This document shows, in pieces, positions 52,840-61,434 of a stretch of 64,000 nt of DNA (positions are counted from its first letter, which is position 1; each line of letters begins with the position of its first letter). The notes under the pieces are model-generated. The model was not told where the DNA came from and did not search any database. It was given only the letters and a program-made list of their open reading frames with translations. The stretch lies in NCBI GenBank assembly GCA_963824195.1, contig CAWGOJ010000001.1, positions 124,001-188,000 of the forward strand, in the 5' to 3' direction. The stretch is from Bog-473 sp963824195 (GTDB lineage Bacteria > Actinomycetota > Acidimicrobiia > Acidimicrobiales > RAAP-2). A program made the position numbers and the translations under genes.

Positions 52840-53807
52840 GCGACGAGGACCGCCCGCCCTCCCGCACCCGGGTGCCCATGCCCGTCGCCGCACTGAGCGA
52901 CCCCCACATGGGCGACGCCGCGAAGCACCCGGAGCGGGTCGAGAAGATCATCGCAGCCATCTTCCTGCTCGCCATCGTGTTCTTGGCCCTGTTCGGTGCC
53001 GCCTACTGGCAGAACTGGAGGCCGTGGGAGCTCGGCGGCGCAATCGGCGTCGGTCTCTTCCTCCTCGGCTTCGGACTCACGGCCTGGGGCAAGTACCTGA
53101 TGCCGCAGGGTCCCTTCGTCGAGGAGCGGCACACGCTGGCCTCCACCTCAGAAGAGCGGGACTCCATGGCGGCCGCCCTCGTCGAGCGCTCCGCCGTCGT
53201 CGTCAAGCGCCGCAAGATGCTGGGTGGCCTGTTCGCCCTCGGCGCCGGCATCTTCGGCATCGTCGCCGTGTTCCCTCTCCTGCGCTCCCTCGGCCCGCTG
53301 CCCGGCGACAGCCTCGACGTGACCGACTGGCGCAAGGGGACGGTCCTGGTCGACTCCAGCGGCCGGCCGGTGCGCAAGGACACCCTGGTGGTGGGCGGCA
53401 TCATGACGGTCTACCCCCAGGGAACGGTCAACCCGCAGACCGGGTTCATCACCGACCGGGGACAGGCGGTCGACCAGACCGTGCTGATCAGGGTGTCGGA
53501 CCAGCCTCTCGTTCCCCCCACCATGCCCGGACGCGAGGACTGGACCCCCGACGGGTACGTCGCCTACTCCAAGCTGTGCACCCACCTCGGTTGCCCGGTC
53601 GGCCTCTACGAGCAGGAACTCGAGCTGCTCGTGTGCCCGTGCCACCAGTCAATGTTCAACGTCCGCAACGGCGCGGTGCCCCAGTTCGGACCGGCACCGC
53701 GGCCCCTGCCCCAGATGCACCTCGGCTACAACGAGCAGGGCTATCTCATCGCCATGGCGCCCTATGACCAGGCCGTCGGTCCCGGCTTCTACGAGCGGAC
53801 CACATGA
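52836..53807 (+). CDS. qcrA: Rieske iron-sulfur subunit of the bc1 complex
   Basis: Carries the high-potential [2Fe-2S] cluster. 323 residues. Three N-terminal helices (IIAAIFLLAIVFLALFGAAY, GGAIGVGLFLLGFGLTAWGK, MLGGLFALGAGIFGIVAVFP) are the actinobacterial form. The cluster is bound by CTHLGCPVG and CPCHQSMFNV. GTG 52836 and the 3' end both overlap neighbours by four bases. Confidence 0.95.
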   Translation: MSDEDRPPSRTRVPMPVAALSDPHMGDAAKHPERVEKIIAAIFLLAIVFLALFGAAYWQNWRPWELGGAIGVGLFLLGFGLTAWGKYLMPQGPFVEERHTLASTSEERDSMAAALVERSAVVVKRRKMLGGLFALGAGIFGIVAVFPLLRSLGPLPGDSLDVTDWRKGTVLVDSSGRPVRKDTLVVGGIMTVYPQGTVNPQTGFITDRGQAVDQTVLIRVSDQPLVPPTMPGREDWTPDGYVAYSKLCTHLGCPVGLYEQELELLVCPCHQSMFNVRNGAVPQFGPAPRPLPQMHLGYNEQGYLIAMAPYDQAVGPGFYERTT

Positions 53808-55369
53808 GCGCCACCGCGGCCAAGACGAAGCGCAGCGCCAAGCAGGCCATGGGCCCCTTCGGTCAGGTCGGCAGGGTCGTCGACGAGCTGGACGATCGGC
53901 TCGGGGTGGCCAAGGGCGGCCGCGTCTTCCTCGACAAGATCTTCCCGGACCACTGGTCCTTCATGCTGGGCGAGATCTCGCTCTACTCGTTCGTCGTCCT
54001 GCTGGCCACGGGGATCTTCCTGTCGCTCTACTTCGTGCCCTCGACCCAGCAGGTCATCTACCACGGCAGCTACCGGCCGCTGGACGGCCAGTGGGTCTCG
54101 GAGGCCTTCAAGTCGACCGTCAACATCTCCTTCGACGTGCGCGGCGGGCTGCTCGTCCGCCAGATGCACCACTGGGGCGCCGACATCTTCACCGGCTCCA
54201 TCATCGTGCACATGGCCCGCATCTTCTTCACCGGCGCGTTCCGCAAGCCGCGCGAGCTGAACTGGCTCATCGGCACCACCATGCTGATCCTGGCCATCTT
54301 CGAGGGCTTCATCGGCTACTCGCTGCCGGACGACCTGATCTCGGGCACCGGGCTGCGCATCGGCTACTCCATCGCCGAGTCGATCCCGTTCGTCGGCAGC
54401 TACCTCGTCACGTTCCTGTGGGGTGGGCAGTTCCCGGGCACAGGCATCATCATCCCCCGCTTCTTCATCATCCACGTGCTGATCATCCCGCTCGTCCTGT
54501 TGGGGCTGATCTCGGTGCATCTTGGGCTGCTGGTCCGCCAGAAGCACACGCAGTTCGCCGGCGAGGGCCGCACCGAGCACAACGTGGTCGGCTCGCCCAT
54601 GTTCCCGACCTTCATGGCCAAGACCACCGGGTTCCTCTTCATGGTGACGGCGGCGACGGCGCTGCTCGGGGCCTTCGTCCAGATCAACCCGATCTGGCAA
54701 TTCGGGTCCTACGACGCGTCGAAGATCTCCTACGCCGTGCAGCCCGACTGGTACATGGGCTGGCTCGACGGCGCCCTGCGCATCATGCCGTCATGGGAGT
54801 TCGCCGGGTGGGGGCACACCATCCCCTTCGAAGTCCTCCTCCCTGCCGTGGTGTTCCCGGGCCTCATCTTCACCATCGCCCTCATGTGGCCCGCGCTCGA
54901 GCGCAAGGTGACAGGGGACGACGAGTTGCACAACCTGCTCGACCGACCTCGGGACAGACCCAAGCGCACGGCTGCGGGCGCGGCCATGTTCGCCCTCTTG
55001 TTCACGCTCTTCGCGGCGAGCTCGACCGACGTCCTGGCCAACTTCTTCCACATCTCGCTCAATGAGGTGCTGTGGTTCTTCCGCATCGCGGTGTTCGTGG
55101 TCCCGATCGTCGCCGGACTGGTCACCTACCAGCTGTGCCGGGAGATGCAGGGCGTGCACGGCATCGGGAAGCGCAAGCGGCCCGTCATCGTGCAGCGCTC
55201 CGTCCAGGGCGAGTACACCACCGTGCCGACGCCACCCCGCCCCGACGACATGCACACCGAGCTCGATCCCGAGCCGGTGCCGGTGCGCATCGACATCGAG
55301 CCACTGAGCAACGGCGGCACCCGTGAGCCGGAGAGCTCGCCCACGGGTGTGCGCCAGGTCACCCGCTGA
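53804..55369 (+). CDS. qcrB: Cytochrome b subunit of the bc1 complex
   Basis: Integral subunit with two b hemes and the quinol sites. 521 residues. Seen are HHWGADIFTGSIIVHMARIF and FFIIHVLIIPLVLLGLISVH (heme histidines), the long helix-rich N-terminal half and PDWYMGWLDGALRIMPSWEF. The tail after the last helix is about 85 residues, Pro/acid-rich and disordered. The stop TGA overlaps a CTG that starts the next gene. Confidence 0.95.
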   Translation: MSATAAKTKRSAKQAMGPFGQVGRVVDELDDRLGVAKGGRVFLDKIFPDHWSFMLGEISLYSFVVLLATGIFLSLYFVPSTQQVIYHGSYRPLDGQWVSEAFKSTVNISFDVRGGLLVRQMHHWGADIFTGSIIVHMARIFFTGAFRKPRELNWLIGTTMLILAIFEGFIGYSLPDDLISGTGLRIGYSIAESIPFVGSYLVTFLWGGQFPGTGIIIPRFFIIHVLIIPLVLLGLISVHLGLLVRQKHTQFAGEGRTEHNVVGSPMFPTFMAKTTGFLFMVTAATALLGAFVQINPIWQFGSYDASKISYAVQPDWYMGWLDGALRIMPSWEFAGWGHTIPFEVLLPAVVFPGLIFTIALMWPALERKVTGDDELHNLLDRPRDRPKRTAAGAAMFALLFTLFAASSTDVLANFFHISLNEVLWFFRIAVFVVPIVAGLVTYQLCREMQGVHGIGKRKRPVIVQRSVQGEYTTVPTPPRPDDMHTELDPEPVPVRIDIEPLSNGGTREPESSPTGVRQVTR

Positions 55370-56259
55370 CCAAGCGGTCGGCCCGGGTCACCGCCCGCGA
55401 CCTGTGGGTCGCACTCGAAACCGTCCACGCCGTCACCTACTTCGCCCCCGGGTGCCGCACCGCGCTGCGTGAGGCGGGCCTACGGGGCTTCTGGTCGGGC
55501 TACTTCGCGGCCCGGGCCGCCCCGCTCGGGCGCGTCGGCCCCGGTCCGGTGGCGGCCGCGTTCTACAACTTCCACCCGGGCATGGTTGCCAGGGCCGTCC
55601 CGGGGTGCTGGGACGTCGTGTCGCCCGAGACGCTGTGCCGGGTGCGGGCGATCGCGGCTGCGGAGTCGCTCAACGAGGTCTGTGGGGTCGAGGCCCGTTC
55701 CGGTCTCGTGGCCTCTCTGCCCCTGCTGCGTCACGCCGCCGAGGGTTGCGACGGGGCGGGGCGGGTCATGGCCGGCGCCAACCGGTCCCTGTGGCCTGTC
55801 ATCGCACCCGCCCTGGGCACGGCCGGGCTGGGCGAGGCGTGGCAGGCCTGCACGACGCTGCGCGAGCACCGCGGCGACGGGCACACCGCCGCGCTCCTCG
55901 TCCACGGCGTGGGCGGTATGGAGGCCCATCTGCTGGCGGCGGGCACGAAGGCGATCCCTGCCGAGGTGCTGCGGGACAACCGTGGCTGGAGCGAGGGGGA
56001 GTGGCAGGCCGGCACGGAGGGACTCGCGGCCCGCGGGCTGCTGCACGCGGACGGGCGCGCGACGGACGCCGGGCGCACCGTGCACGGGGAGGTCGAGGAT
56101 CTCACCGACCGCCTGGCCGAGCCCGCCTACGCCGCGCTGAGCGACGGGGCGCTCGCGGATCTCCACGGCGCGCTGTCGGCCTGTGCCGCCGACGTCGCCG
56201 CCTCCGGGCTGATGCCCTACCCCAACCCGATGGGGCTGCCCCGGGCGCGGGAGCGCTAG
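55366..56259 (+). CDS. SCO6745-like protein with apparent CTG start
   Basis: A 297-residue protein of a family with no known function in most members. The conserved N-terminal region (LWVALETVHAVTYFAPGCRT, GLRGFWSGYFAARAAPLG) lies before the first GTG (55549), so the real start must be upstream. In that frame there is no ATG, GTG or TTG back to a stop at 55324; CTG 55366 overlaps the qcrB stop as CTGA, mirroring the GTGA/ATGA overlaps elsewhere. The C-terminal half has a winged-helix-like segment (NRGWSEGEWQAGTEGLAARG). Convergent stop codons share CTAG with the next gene. Confidence 0.75.
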   Translation: MTKRSARVTARDLWVALETVHAVTYFAPGCRTALREAGLRGFWSGYFAARAAPLGRVGPGPVAAAFYNFHPGMVARAVPGCWDVVSPETLCRVRAIAAAESLNEVCGVEARSGLVASLPLLRHAAEGCDGAGRVMAGANRSLWPVIAPALGTAGLGEAWQACTTLREHRGDGHTAALLVHGVGGMEAHLLAAGTKAIPAEVLRDNRGWSEGEWQAGTEGLAARGLLHADGRATDAGRTVHGEVEDLTDRLAEPAYAALSDGALADLHGALSACAADVAASGLMPYPNPMGLPRARER

Positions 56260-57128
56260 GCGGGCTTGGGCGGGGGCCAGCCCGCCACGAGACCGAGCTC
56301 CTTGCACAGCGAGCGCGACGACACCATCTGCCCCGCATAGCGGCCAGCATCGAGGTCGTCACCCAGCCAGGCGGCCACCTCGCCGGCCACCTCGGGCGGT
56401 GCGGGCACGTGGCCGGCCCCCACGAGCACCCGGTCCATGCCCGACGCCCGCATGGACTCGGTGAGCGTCAGGCCGGGCGCGATGGAGAAGGCCCAGACGC
56501 CCCGCGTGGCGAACTCCACGTGGCACATGTCGGTGACGCGGTGGAACGCCGCTTTGGCGGCCGCGTAGGCGACGCCCCACCCGCCGGCGCCAGCCGGTGC
56601 CGGCGGCGTCGTGAAGGCGGCCTCGGAGAGCATGTTGACCAGGCGCCCCTGCCCGCGCTCGAGCATCTGGGGCAGCAGGAGCTGGGTCAGCAGGAGCGGG
56701 TGGAGGTAGTCGCCGACGAGGCAGCGCTCGGCCAGCTCCAGGGGAAGGTCCAAGATACGGTCCATCGTGCCGGGTCCCTGGTAGATGGCATTGTTGACCA
56801 GCACGTCGACCCGGCCCAGCTCCGCCAGCGCCACCGCGGCCACCCGCTCGACCGCCAACCGGTCCATGAGGTCCATCGGCACCGCCAGGCAGGCCCGGCC
56901 CAGCCCTTCGATCTCCGCCGCGGTGGAGTCCAGACTCCCCGCGATGGGCAGCGGGTCGTCACGCACCAGCGCGCTCGACGGGTGGGCGCGGCCGTCGCCC
57001 TCGTGCACGGTGCGAGCCGTGATGACCACGTCGAAGCCGCGCCGCGCCAGGGCGACCGCGGCGCAGCGCCCGATGCCGCGGCTGGCCCCGGTGACGAGTG
57101 CGACCCTCGCTGAGCCGGACCCCGGCAC
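56256..57128 (-). CDS. Short-chain dehydrogenase/reductase
   Basis: A 290-residue SDR. The cofactor loop is VALVTGASRGIGRCAAVALA, the structural Asn motif is VLVNNAIY, a catalytic serine is in NMLSEAAF, and the Tyr-x3-Lys is in VAYAAAKAAFHR. Substrate unknown. GTG 57128 directly follows the stop codon of the upstream SDR gene with no spacing, so the two form an operon. Two paralogs in tandem suggest successive or alternative steps on a related alcohol or ketone. Confidence 0.85.
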   Translation of the reverse strand: MPGSGSARVALVTGASRGIGRCAAVALARRGFDVVITARTVHEGDGRAHPSSALVRDDPLPIAGSLDSTAAEIEGLGRACLAVPMDLMDRLAVERVAAVALAELGRVDVLVNNAIYQGPGTMDRILDLPLELAERCLVGDYLHPLLLTQLLLPQMLERGQGRLVNMLSEAAFTTPPAPAGAGGWGVAYAAAKAAFHRVTDMCHVEFATRGVWAFSIAPGLTLTESMRASGMDRVLVGAGHVPAPPEVAGEVAAWLGDDLDAGRYAGQMVSSRSLCKELGLVAGWPPPKPA

Positions 57129-57896
57129 CTACATCACCCCGGCGATCTGATGCCCGCCGTCGACGTGGAGCACCTGACCGTTCACGTAGGCCGCGGCGTC
57201 GCTGCAGAGGAACACGACGACCCTGGCGATGTCGTCGGGGGTGCCGAGGCGGCGGGTCGGGTTGGCCTCGGCCAGTCGACGCTGGACGTCGGCCGGCACC
57301 AGGGTCTCCGCCGTGGCGGTCAGGATGAAGCCGGGGGCGATGGCGTTGGCCCGGATGCCGTCGCGGCCGTAGCGGACGGCCAGGTGACGGGTCAGCTGGT
57401 TCAAGGCGGCCTTGGACACCCCATACGCCACCCTGGTCGACTCGCCGATGGTGCTCGTCCCCGACGAGATGGTGACGATCGATCCGCCCCCGCGCGCCGC
57501 CATGACGGGGATGGCGGCGCGCGCCAGGAGCAACGCACCACGCGTCGTGGTCTCGATCACACGGTCCCATACGCCGAGGTCGACGCCCACGGCGTCGGTG
57601 TCGAGGCGGGGATGGCTCCACGCCGCGTTGTGGTCGATGCAGTCGACGCCCCCGAACTCCGCAACGGCACGCTCGACGAATGCGGCGACGGATGTCTCGC
57701 TGCGCACGTCGCAGCGCACGCCGACCGCCCGCCCTCCCGCGGCAGCGACCTCCTTGGCCACCGACTCCACGCCCTCGGGCGCCACGTCGCCCACCACCAC
57801 CGAGGCACCCTCTTCGCCCAGCCGGAGGGCCGTGGCCCGGCCGATGTCGGAGGCGCCGCCGCTGAGCAGCACCACCTTGCCGTCGAGTTGTCCCAC
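57129..57896 (-). CDS. Short-chain dehydrogenase/reductase
   Basis: A 255-residue SDR. The cofactor loop is VVLLSGGASDIGRATALRLG, followed by VVVGDVAPEG (NAD preference from the Asp). The usual NNAG reads CIDHNAAW. The catalytic Ser is in VTISSGTS and the YxxxK is in VAYGVSKAALNQL; the C-terminus AAAYVNGQVLHVDGGHQ is typical of the classical subfamily. GTG 57896 is chosen for its strong AGGAGGGG site 8 nt upstream; ATG 57941 would lack one. Likely cotranscribed with the next SDR. Confidence 0.85.
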   Translation of the reverse strand: MGQLDGKVVLLSGGASDIGRATALRLGEEGASVVVGDVAPEGVESVAKEVAAAGGRAVGVRCDVRSETSVAAFVERAVAEFGGVDCIDHNAAWSHPRLDTDAVGVDLGVWDRVIETTTRGALLLARAAIPVMAARGGGSIVTISSGTSTIGESTRVAYGVSKAALNQLTRHLAVRYGRDGIRANAIAPGFILTATAETLVPADVQRRLAEANPTRRLGTPDDIARVVVFLCSDAAAYVNGQVLHVDGGHQIAGVM

Positions 57897-58133
57897 CTCA
57901 GCTGCCCCTCCTGGCGGCGCGCCCGGACGCCATGGCGTCATCGTAGGGCGGCGGCGTCCCGGCGCACCCCCCCCGATGCCCAGGGTGAGTGGACTGCCCT
58001 TGGAGAGCATCCGGGTTCGGCTAGGCCGAGTGGGCAGCGCGGCGTCGGTCCGTCATCCAATTGCAACGAGCTCCTCAGCCGGTTTCCAGGGTCTTCAAGG
58101 CCGAGATACAGCGCGTGAGGCCATCCTTATGTC

Positions 58134-58430
58134 GTGGACACCATCATCTTGGAATCGTGTCACAGCACATGGATCTTCGACAGAGAGCAGAAACAGTTCT
58201 GTCGCATCCTGAAGGATGTAGAAGTCGCCGGTCGGCCAGTGACCACGGAGTGGCGCCACTACGCGGATCTCCATCTTGATCCGCGGACTGAAACCTTTAC
58301 CCTCTATTTGAACGCGGCTCACAGCCGTCAGGTCCGGTCCTGGAGGCATACGCGAGATTGCGACCAGTGCGGCGGCCACGAAACCGCCGAACTGTCGCTC
58401 GACGACATCCGTCGCGTCGTCCATTTGTGA
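58134..58430 (+). CDS. Hypothetical protein with CDQCGGH motif
   Basis: A 98-residue soluble protein that I cannot name. It has ESCHSTWIFDREQKQFCRIL, TEWRHYADLHLDPRTETFTL and a C-terminal DCDQCGGHETAELSLDDIRR with a possible metal-binding CxxCxxH. Base composition is clearly lower in GC than in flanking genes. Start GTG 58134 has no obvious ribosome site. The style suggests a conserved small actinobacterial protein. Confidence 0.6.
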   Translation: MDTIILESCHSTWIFDREQKQFCRILKDVEVAGRPVTTEWRHYADLHLDPRTETFTLYLNAAHSRQVRSWRHTRDCDQCGGHETAELSLDDIRRVVHL

Positions 58431-58519
58431 TTCGTTACTCTGACTTCGAGGATATTCAGCGATACCGACAGCTGCTGTGCCACCGGCCCGGTGAACGGGG
58501 CACTGCGGACCCCTGTTTC

Positions 58520-59146
58520 TCAGGTCATCACCGGAGTGGCGGCCGCCAGAGGACCTGAGGCTGACGCTCTACCGGTCGCGACGTCGATCCACTCTTCAGC
58601 GGGAAGAGCTCTCGCTTCGTTCACGAGGTGGGGCGCTGACAGGGATAGGGCTTCCATGAGCGCCTCTGCGGCAATGGCTTGCGCCCTCGGATCTGGAGCT
58701 ACGGGTTGGACCAAGTCACCTCCGTGTACAACTGCTTCAACGCATCTGGTGACGAGGTAGTCCGATACCTGGATCGAGCCTTGAAGGGTCACGATGGTGG
58801 AATTGAGATCCGCTGTGAGCACCAGCGAGCGAACCTGGACCAGGGGTATCCGTAGGTCAACCTTGTTCGACGCTGCGCCTTGACGGGCAGACGCGTCGAT
58901 CATCTCGCTGAAGGACTTGGTCCCCCTCAGGTTCTCCGACAGCCCCATGGAGGGGAGGCGCCCGCTCCCGGATTGAAGGAACCGAGCCGCCAGACGGACC
59001 TGCGCGTACAGATGGGCGAGGACTTCTCGATTAGTCCAATCCGCAATGCGGCTCGGCTCTGACAGCTCGACTCCGGCGACGTGACCAGCGATCAACTCCC
59101 ACTGGCGAACGAGGGCGGCACGGACGTCGTCATTCGCTCCAGGCAT
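58520..59146 (-). CDS. DinB/MDMPI-type (mycothiol-dependent maleylpyruvate isomerase N-terminal) protein
   Basis: A 208-residue four-helix-bundle protein. The N-terminal VRAALVRQWELIAGHVAGVE, then IADWTNREVLAHLYAQVRLA with the metal-site histidine, and VTRCVEAVVHGGDLVQPV with a second histidine match the mycothiol maleylpyruvate isomerase N-terminal family. Such proteins use mycothiol or bind metal; the exact reaction is unknown. mshA at 6.8 kb would supply mycothiol. ATG 59146 has GGATGGAG upstream. GC is lower than the window average. Confidence 0.72.
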   Translation of the reverse strand: MPGANDDVRAALVRQWELIAGHVAGVELSEPSRIADWTNREVLAHLYAQVRLAARFLQSGSGRLPSMGLSENLRGTKSFSEMIDASARQGAASNKVDLRIPLVQVRSLVLTADLNSTIVTLQGSIQVSDYLVTRCVEAVVHGGDLVQPVAPDPRAQAIAAEALMEALSLSAPHLVNEARALPAEEWIDVATGRASASGPLAAATPVMT

Positions 59147-59563
59147 CACTCCATCCTGCCCGCTGGTGACAAGAGTGCCGATGGGCCCCGTTCCGGCGAG
59201 ACGGGGCAGGCGGCGAGGGGTGCAGAGCAAGAGGGACGATTCTGCACGCTCGTGTCTAGCCATGGACGCCGTGCTACTTCACCCGGTATCTCATCGGGGG
59301 AGTCTCTGACCTTCGCGACAAGGCTCCGTACCTCGCTGAATCCGCTCGGTCGATGTCGTCGAACGGTACGGAGACGTGGTGGCGGCCGCCATGGGTCAAA
59401 GGACCTACACAGGGCCTCCGGGACCAGCCCGAAAGGCCTAGTGGGGCAGGAGACGCCTCGACGCCCGCCGTTCCTGGGTCCCGGCCATCTGCCACCAGGG
59501 ATAGCCCCTTGTGCGGGGCTGCCCGATTGGGACGGGAGACAGGCGGCATGGCACCATCGGGAC
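59147..59563. other. Gene-free stretch of about 420 bp
   Basis: No supported gene on either strand. It separates the divergent MDMPI-type and cyclase genes and should hold both promoters. GGGGCAGGAGACGCC near 59450 looks faintly like a B12 box, but the rest of a cobalamin riboswitch is not seen. CACCAT at 59552-59557 ends 6 nt before GTG 59564 and may be a leaderless -10 box. Confidence 0.45.
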
Positions 59564-60223
59564 GTGCGGGTCCATCGCAGCTTCGCCTTCGTCGACGTGT
59601 CGGGGTTCACCGCGCTGACGGAGCTCGAGGGGGACGAGCGCGCGGTCGACGTGCTGACGGCGTTCCGCGTGCTGCTGCGTGACATCTGCGCGCGCCGCGG
59701 CGTCCGGATCGCCAAGTGGCTGGGCGACGGCGTCATGCTGGTGTGCGTCGACACCCGCCCGCTGCTCGAGACGGTCCTGGAGCTGCACTACGTCGTCGGC
59801 GTGGTCTCGGGGCCGGTCGAGACCGTCGCCATCCGCTCGGGCGTGAACGCGGGTGAGGTGATCCTGATGGAGGGTGACGACTACATCGGTCACTGCGTGA
59901 ACGTGGCGGCGCGGCTGTGCGACCTGGCTCCCGCCGGCGAGGCCTTGGCCGCGCCCTCGGTCATGGAGCACCTGCCAAGCTGGGGGCTCGCCGTGTCGGA
60001 GACCCACATCTCGCTCCGTGGCGTCGAGCGGCCGGTGCCGGCATCCTCCATCCAGATGGCCCACGGCGGGCTCGACAGCTCTCTCGACCCCATTTGCGGC
60101 CTGCCCCTGACGCACGACACGGCCGAGGAGATCGCGCACGACGTCCGGGGTTCGGTCGTGCTGTTCTGCTCGCCTGGTTGCATCGACACCTGGCGTCGCC
60201 GGCCGCGCGCCGGTTCGGCCTGA
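59564..60223 (+). CDS. Class III nucleotidyl cyclase domain with C-terminal YHS/TRASH-like metal site
   Basis: A 219-residue soluble protein. Residues 1-165 are an adenylyl/guanylyl cyclase catalytic domain with both metal aspartates (FAFVDVSGFTALTELEG and KWLGDGVMLVC), a lysine suited to ATP recognition, and the transition-state Asn/Arg in CVNVAARLCDL; it looks active. Residues 175-219 read DPICGLPLTHDTAEEI then FCSPGCIDTW, a YHS/TRASH-type cysteine site for metals. A metal- or redox-gated cAMP or cGMP source is a reasonable hypothesis. A GGDEF gene follows 103 bp downstream in the same direction. Confidence 0.82.
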   Translation: MRVHRSFAFVDVSGFTALTELEGDERAVDVLTAFRVLLRDICARRGVRIAKWLGDGVMLVCVDTRPLLETVLELHYVVGVVSGPVETVAIRSGVNAGEVILMEGDDYIGHCVNVAARLCDLAPAGEALAAPSVMEHLPSWGLAVSETHISLRGVERPVPASSIQMAHGGLDSSLDPICGLPLTHDTAEEIAHDVRGSVVLFCSPGCIDTWRRRPRAGSA

Positions 60224-60326
60224 GGGCGGGCGCCGGGCTCTCAGGCGTCGCCAACGAGGGCTCAATCCCGGTTTCAGTCCTGCCGATACCACGAGTGCGA
60301 GAGACGGGAGAAGCCGGGAATCCGGT

Positions 60327-61427
60327 ATGCGCCAACCTCCAGCACAGGACACGTCGGCCGACCTGGCCACCTTCTGGCGGAGCTATGTCCACATCGGCGT
60401 CCTGACCTACAGCATGGGGGCCTTCGCTGTCGTGCTCTACGCCCTGGCCACGCCCGGCCCTCACCGGCAGGTGCTGGTCGCCCTCGGAAGCCTCAGCCTG
60501 GCCGCCTCCGCCGGGCCCTTCCGCTGGCTGGGGCTGCGGCTGGTGTCCACGCGGTGGTCGAAGGCGTTCTTCACCTCGTGGGCCGCGTCCACGTTCGCCT
60601 TCATCGCGCTTGGAGCGGTGCTCGACGGTGGTGTGCGCAGCCCGATCTCGTACTTCCTCGTCCTTCCGATGCTCTTCGCCGGGCTGGCCTACTCGGCGGG
60701 GACGGTCTCGCTCCTCGGTGCGTTTGGTCTGGTAACGGCCCTGGTGGTCGGCATCCTGACGCCGGACCCCAGCTGGTCAGCCACGGCGTTCCTGGCCGTG
60801 GCCATGGTCATCGCCGGCCTCATCACCGCCGCGGCGGCGCACAACCGCGACCGGCTCATGGACCATCTGATGGACGCGGCGAACCTCGATGCGCTCACCG
60901 GATGCCTCAGCCGCCGGGCGTTCCACGAACGGCTCGACCACGAATCGAGGCTGGCCCGGCGCCACCGCACGACGTTCAGCCTCATCGTGGCGGACTTGGA
61001 CAACCTCAAGACGCTCAACGACTCCGGTGGCCATCACTCCGGGGACCGTGCCCTGCGGTCGCTGGCCACCGTGTTGTCCCAGGCGGCCCGGGCAACCGAT
61101 GTCGTCGGTCGTCTGGGCGGTGACGAGTTCGCGATGCTGCTCCACGAGACGGACCAGGACGAGGCGCTGGAGGTGGCGACCCGGTTGAGGGACGCGATGC
61201 AGGCGGCGACCGGTTCTGAACTGGTGACGGCCAGCCTGGGTGTGAGCGGGTGGTTGGGCTCCGCCGACCGACCCGAGGACCTGCTCCGGCGGGCCGACGA
61301 GGCGCTCTACATCGCCAAACGGGCGGGTCGCAATCGCTGCGCGCAATGGGAGCCCTCTCAGTCGGAGGCCCAGGCGGGGCTCCAGTGGCTCGGTCGGCGG
61401 CCGCGCCGTACCGCCACACCGAGGTGA
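60327..61427 (+). CDS. Membrane-anchored diguanylate cyclase (GGDEF)
   Basis: A 366-residue protein. Residues 15-170 contain about six transmembrane helices, probably a sensor (VHIGVLTYSMGAFAVVLYAL onward). The GGDEF domain starts at ANLDALTGCLSRRAFHERLD, with metal Asp in FSLIVADLDNLKTLND, the signature RLGGDEFAMLL, and a product-inhibition site RxxD (RATD) five residues before GGDEF. All catalytic residues are kept, so it should make c-di-GMP from GTP. No EAL domain is present. It converges on the TetR gene with 7 bp between. Confidence 0.9.
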   Translation: MRQPPAQDTSADLATFWRSYVHIGVLTYSMGAFAVVLYALATPGPHRQVLVALGSLSLAASAGPFRWLGLRLVSTRWSKAFFTSWAASTFAFIALGAVLDGGVRSPISYFLVLPMLFAGLAYSAGTVSLLGAFGLVTALVVGILTPDPSWSATAFLAVAMVIAGLITAAAAHNRDRLMDHLMDAANLDALTGCLSRRAFHERLDHESRLARRHRTTFSLIVADLDNLKTLNDSGGHHSGDRALRSLATVLSQAARATDVVGRLGGDEFAMLLHETDQDEALEVATRLRDAMQAATGSELVTASLGVSGWLGSADRPEDLLRRADEALYIAKRAGRNRCAQWEPSQSEAQAGLQWLGRRPRRTATPR

Positions 61428-61434
61428 GGCGGCG

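Noticed and set aside
59400..59480. Cobalamin or c-di-GMP riboswitch upstream of the cyclase gene
   Set aside because: GCAGGAGACGCC and ACACAGGGCCTCCGG resemble fragments of known motifs, but the conserved cores and pairing arms are missing.
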